The position numbers and the translations under genes were made by a program. This document shows positions 26,627 through 28,983 of a DNA stretch of 28,983 nt, in pieces. The stretch is from NCBI GenBank assembly GCA_026770615.1, contig MU631347.1, forward strand, positions 139,033 to 168,015. The letters run 5' to 3'. The stretch comes from Pavlovales sp. CCMP2436 (Eukaryota > Haptophyta > Pavlovophyceae > Pavlovales). The first letter of the stretch is position 1. Every line of letters starts with the position of its first letter. The notes beneath the pieces are model-generated. The model had not been told where the DNA came from. It made no database searches and saw only the letters and a list, made by a program, of their open reading frames with translations.

Positions 26627-27361
26627 TAACAATAACAATAACACTCATAATTAGACGTGCTCGGACTGGACGGAGGCGCACGCGTACCTCGCAGCGAACG
26701 AGGCGCGGGAAGCGACGGCCTGGGAGGTAAGCCTGTCCGATAGGCACCAACAGTAGCTGTATATGTAATGTCTCTATATGTTGATTAATTACGAGGTAGA
26801 AGCCATGATATATACTATACTATGGTGTTCTCTGACGGACGCTATTTACCGGCCTGGGAGGTAAGCCTATCTGATACCCTAGACCTAATCCTAATCTAGC
26901 CCCAAATCTAGCCCTAGTTATAACGCAAGCGAAAATGAAGGAGGCGCATGGCCTGGGAGGTAATGTTATTATGATTTGTTGCTAGCTGTGGCTTTCAATC
27001 ACGCCGTAGAAACAAAGCCCGAATCCTTACCTGACAACAACACAACCCCAACAAACCTAATCCTAACCATAACCCAACCCCAACACCTAGTAACAACACA
27101 GCCCCAACAAACATAACCCTAAATCTGACGCAGGCGCAGCAAGTAGCTCAACGGTACGCATCAGAGGCCTAATTACTGTCCGGGTCTGACTTTTCGGTCA
27201 AAACTAGTAGTCTTACACAAGATAATTCTTATTTGTTGTCGACGAACAAAACGCAGGCGCAGCAAACAGCTCAACGGGGGGTAGTAGAGGCCAAGGGACA
27301 GCGGTGGAAACCTGCGAGGCCCCGCAAGCCAAACGCACTCTTCGACCCGTCTGATCCCGGG

Positions 27362-27401
<40 letters not shown>

Positions 27402-28877
27402 AACGCCCCCCGACACATGCGCAACTAAAACCAGTTTACTAAGCTGTAAGCTGCTCTCAATGAATAAAAAAATTTACATATGCATGCTTAATGCGTGCAA
27501 AGCCCCACAAGCCAAACGCACTCTTCGACCCGTCTGATCCCGGTCACTTTTTTCTTCTTTTTTTTCTTTTTTTATTTTTAACGTCCCCCGACTTGCAGCC
27601 CGAAGGCGCACGGGCATGACATACACATGCGACAAATAAAGCTAGTTTACTACTCATTACTAGTAAAGGTTAGTTTGATTTATCGCCTGCTCGGAGCTCT
27701 GTCGGCGCTTTGGTACCACCGCAAGGTGACGCTAAAGCTCAATAGAGTGACGTTCAGACGCTGACACCCAGGGCTTCCTGGGCGCAGAGACTGCACTCCC
27801 GGCGATAGAAGGGACATCATAACATAACATATTAGTGAAGGTAAGTAAGCTGTAGGTCTGATGGGTGCGTACAACTCATGTTTATTCTACTTAAAACTAA
27901 AACACGTTTAAAATGGACGTGAACATTGTGTGCGTGGGGGGGGGGGGAGCCTGTGGCATCTGCTCACCAACCTCACCTCTACCACCCCTGCTGCCAGGAC
28001 TGATGTCTGACGTCGACCAAGTCTGTGAGTGGGCACCACCTGTTGAACCATGCTGAGCCGCTAATCATAATAATGACTATAATCATCACCACCGGTCCAC
28101 CCAATCTTTAACCACAACCCCACCCTTAACCCCCAACAGCTCTGATGGCTGCCGGTCTGTGTGCGCACAACTCCTGCCTATTCTACTTATATCTTAACAT
28201 GTTTAAATTCACTTGCAAACGTGACGTCGTTATGAACCGACGTCGATGAGAGGTCGAACGAGCGGAATAAATTAAACTAGAATGACTATAATCATCACTA
28301 CCAGGCCCGCCCAATCCTAACCACAACCCACACTTATCCCCAACAGGTTTGATGGCTGCTGGCCTCGGCGCCCACAACTCCTGCCGCAGCCCGCCAGGCT
28401 CCTCAGGTAATACTAATAATAACAATTATGATAATCATGATAATCATGATGATAATATGATAATGTGATAATAATGATAATAATGATGATAATGATAACA
28501 ATGATAAGAATAATGAGAATAGTAGTAGTGGTAGTAATAGTAGTAGTAGTAGTAGTAGTAGTAGTAATACAGTAGTAATCATACCTCTACAGTAGGACTA
28601 GCTAGTCATGGTGAAAGTTATGGTGATAGTCATAGTCGTAGATTTTTTGTTTTCTCTTACAAAATCGGCTACTTACACATGAATAATATTAATAATACTA
28701 AATAAGAATGAAAATAATGATAATATTAATAATAATGATACAAATAATCAATTTTATTACTACTACTAATACTACTAGGCGCGATGGGCTGGTGTGCCTG
28801 GTGCTACATTCAGCCCCAACTCCAACCCCAACCCCAACCCCACGGCGCCAATACCCACGCCACCGAAGCGCCTCCAG
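23351..28877 (+). CDS. Secreted multi-kringle protein with Pro-rich linkers (3' end beyond window)
   Basis: ATG 23351 begins a signal peptide (MCAAHRLPSLLLLLSIAPLG). Kringle 1 spans residues ~60-146 with all six cysteines (ECYTS, HACQMW, NFCRAV, PFCLTQ, WDFCDV, EHC). A (SPPP)n linker follows. Kringle 2 starts at ECYARSD (~219) and is completed by the second exon (W|DCCEVGQPNLACEH), after which comes another Pro-rich linker. Kringle 3 is spread over small exons: ECFIKNDASDYRGR, TCSDWTEAHAY, GLGAHNSCRSPPG, GAMGWCAWCYI. Exons in phase: 23351-24216, 24890-25096, 25395-25506, 26655-26726, 27257-~27358, 28347-28406, 28779-28877. The fifth exon lacks a GT donor where phase requires it. Kringles are disulfide-linked extracellular binding domains. 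The Ser/Pro linkers suggest a cell-wall or scale-associated protein. Ligand unknown. Confidence 0.75.
24305..24335 (+). repeat. Exon-edge echo: kringle 2 donor inside the first kringle-gene intron
   Basis: GACAACTGGTAAATGAAAAT at 24318-24337 repeats the real donor GCGACTG|GTAAATGATAA at 24210-24222. Between them lie a poly-A run and CAGCAGCAACACTAACACTG repeats. Confidence 0.6.
24382..24450 (+). repeat. Dispersed repeat family B, copy 2
   Basis: Matches 17792-17870: GGTCTCCAACGGACCCAACC, GTTGAATAACACTTGGATCA, AGGGACCTTTGCAGAGCACA, CGGATA. Part of it (TTTGCAGAGCACATGGATAC) is also at 18014-18033. Confidence 0.7.
24508..24762 (+). repeat. Three echoes of the kringle 2 second-exon start
   Basis: GGATTGCTGAAATGTGGGTG (24508), GGACTGCTCTGATGTGGGCC (24641) and GGGATTGCTGCGAGGTGGGC (24737) precede the chosen exon start GGATTGCTGCGAGGTGGGTC at 24890. 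Divergence falls towards the real exon, suggesting successive duplication. AATAATAAT and ACTAACACTAAC microsatellites separate the copies. Confidence 0.75.
25560..26020. repeat. (TATTCR)n satellite in a kringle-gene intron
   Basis: About 450 bases of hexamer repeat: ATTCAT units, then ATTCGT, then ATTTTC, then mixed again. The long frames over it (poly Ile-Phe or Phe-Val) are not proteins. It separates the real exon end at 25506 from its echo at 26030. Confidence 0.95.
26028..26095 (+). repeat. Exon-edge echo: end of the kringle 3 first exon
   Basis: AACGCCTCTGACTACCGCGG, AGAGTCAGCAGCACGGCACG, CGGAAG|GTACCG repeats 25459-25512 (encoding NASDYRGRVSSTARG). Another short echo lies at 26273-26318 (CAGCGCCACGGCGCGCGGCA AG|GTATTGATAA). 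Confidence 0.85.
26107..26172 (+). repeat. Dispersed repeat family C, copy 1
   Basis: TTGCAAAAGCGACGTCGTGA, TAAACCGACGACGATGAGAG and GGAATAAATTA match 28209-28276 in a later intron of the same gene. Confidence 0.65.
26171..26275 (-). repeat. SINE-like dispersed element, copy 4 (inverted)
   Basis: The reverse complement carries the family core (CAACAGAGTGACGCTCAGAC, GCTGACACCCGGGGCCATCT, GGACGCAGGAACTACGCCCC, AGGCGGTAGAAGTGGCATCA) followed by ACATAATATAACATATG. It is the only copy on the minus strand. It lies immediately between family C and an exon echo. Confidence 0.65.
26465..26500 (+). repeat. Exon-edge echo: start of the fourth kringle-gene exon
   Basis: GGCGTGTTCGGAGTGGACGG AGGCGCACGCGTAC repeats the exon start at 26653-26686 (GACGTGCTCGGACTGGACGG AGGCGCACGCGTAC). 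Microsatellites (TATC, GA) lie between. Confidence 0.8.
26849..26965 (+). repeat. Two echoes of the fourth-exon donor
   Basis: GGCCTGGGAGGTAAGCCTAT (26850) and GGCCTGGGAGGTAATGTTAT (26950) repeat the real donor GGCCTGGGAG|GTAAGCCTGT at 26718. All keep a good GTAAG or GTAAT donor. Confidence 0.8.
27127..27170 (+). repeat. Exon-edge echo: start of the fifth kringle-gene exon
   Basis: GACGCAGGCGCAGCAAGTAG CTCAACGG (27128-27155) repeats 27250-27277 (AACGCAGGCGCAGCAAACAG CTCAACGG). A shared pyrimidine/AT-rich lead-in precedes each. Confidence 0.75.
27361..27399. repeat. Poly-A tract at the fifth exon's 3' edge
   Basis: About 39 consecutive A immediately after GATCCCGGG, where the phase-1 donor (G|GT) would be expected. 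The tract replaces the first intron bases. Confidence 0.9.
27493..27548 (+). repeat. Exon-edge echo: end of the fifth kringle-gene exon, with a GT donor
   Basis: CCCACAAGCCAAACGCACTC TTCGACCCGTCTGATCCCG|GT repeats 27321-27359. Unlike the first copy, it has an intact GT at the phase-correct position. Confidence 0.8.
27577..27618 (+). repeat. Dispersed repeat family D
   Basis: TTTAACGTCCCCCGACTTGC AGCCCGAAGGCGCACGGGCA matches 25209-25247 (TTTAACGTCCCCCGAATTGC AACCCGAAGGTGTACGGGCA). Shorter relatives are at 27399 and 18744. Confidence 0.6.
27706..27833 (+). repeat. SINE-like dispersed element, copy 3
   Basis: Shares with copy 1 the upstream part (GCTTTGGTACCACC.CAAGGT then GACGCT.AAGCT), the core (TCAGACGCTGACACCCAGGG), the GCGGTAGAAGG-like block and the CATAACATAT end. 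Copies 1 and 3 are therefore the longest members, at ~125 bases. Confidence 0.7.
27850..28276 (+). repeat. Echoes of the sixth kringle-gene exon, lone MITE arm and family C copy 2
   Basis: GGTCTGATGGGTGCGTACAA CTCATG (27856-27881) and CTCTGATGGCTGCCGGTCTG ..GCGCACAACTCCTGCC (28139-28178) resemble the exon at 28345-28385 (TTTGATGGCTGCTGG...GCCCACAACTCCTGCC). A lone arm of the MITE-like element lies at 28006-28066. Family C copy 2 lies at 28209-28276. Confidence 0.6.
28411..28778. other. Microsatellite-rich intron
   Basis: (GATAAT)n, (GTA)n and (TAC)n runs fill the intron between the sixth and seventh kringle-gene exons. No other feature seen. Confidence 0.7.
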
Positions 28878-28888
28878 GTACGAAGCAG

Positions 28889-28983
28889 ACCTGGTCATAT
28901 GTCCCGATTTAATCATTGTGGTATATCAACACCCCATCGCTACCTGGTCATATGTCCCGATTTAATCATTGTGATATATCAAC
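28889..28983 (+). repeat. 42-bp direct repeat at the window end
   Basis: ACCTGGTCATATGTCCCGAT TTAATCATTGTG.TATATCAAC at 28889-28930 recurs at 28942-28983 with one difference. It may continue beyond the window as a tandem array with a 53-base period. Confidence 0.85.

Overview
The window looks like nuclear DNA of a microalga with a red-type secondary plastid, most likely a haptophyte or a pelagophyte-like stramenopile. This is inferred from five things: a nuclear gene for a PsbW-like thylakoid protein with a signal-peptide-like leader, spliced GC-rich genes with GT-AG introns full of microsatellites, RNI-type leucine-rich-repeat fragments, a secreted kringle protein with Ser/Pro-rich linkers, and a block of polinton-like-virus (PLV) type genes. 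I cannot name the species.

Left part (1-9170). After an (AT)n tract there is an unrecognised GC-rich exon-like ORF (about 455-830, minus) and three decayed copies of a leucine-rich-repeat end (1090-1665). Positions 1678 to about 9165 then hold a compact, intron-poor viral remnant. It contains an A32/FtsK-type packaging ATPase (minus), a 589-residue Pro-rich protein (minus), a divergent 285-residue helical protein (plus), a 297-residue protein with one N-terminal membrane segment (plus), and a double-jelly-roll major capsid protein. The capsid gene is broken: its N-terminal third reads on the plus strand, and the middle and part of the C-terminal half read head-on on the minus strand from position 6790. 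A further minus-strand gene (8340-9165) carries an in-frame stop and a frameshifted 9-bp array. No integrase, polymerase or protease is visible, so this is a partial, inactivated endogenous copy.

Middle part (9170-14400). No convincing gene. It holds composite minisatellites, several dispersed repeat families, a SINE-like element and a long inverted-repeat (MITE-like) element that appears to carry a copy of the start of the next gene.

Right part (14400-28983). An eleven-exon plus-strand gene (14541-21121) can be assembled with consistent phases. Its C-terminal half is the zinc-binding module of YVH1/DUSP12, but no dual-specificity phosphatase domain is visible. It converges on a PsbW-like gene (21877-22239, minus). 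A second spliced plus-strand gene (23351 to beyond the window) encodes a secreted protein with at least three kringle domains.

The most unusual pattern is that most introns of both spliced genes contain one to four partial copies of the neighbouring exon edge together with its splice site ('exon-edge echoes'). These copies are separated by microsatellite or AT-rich sequence.
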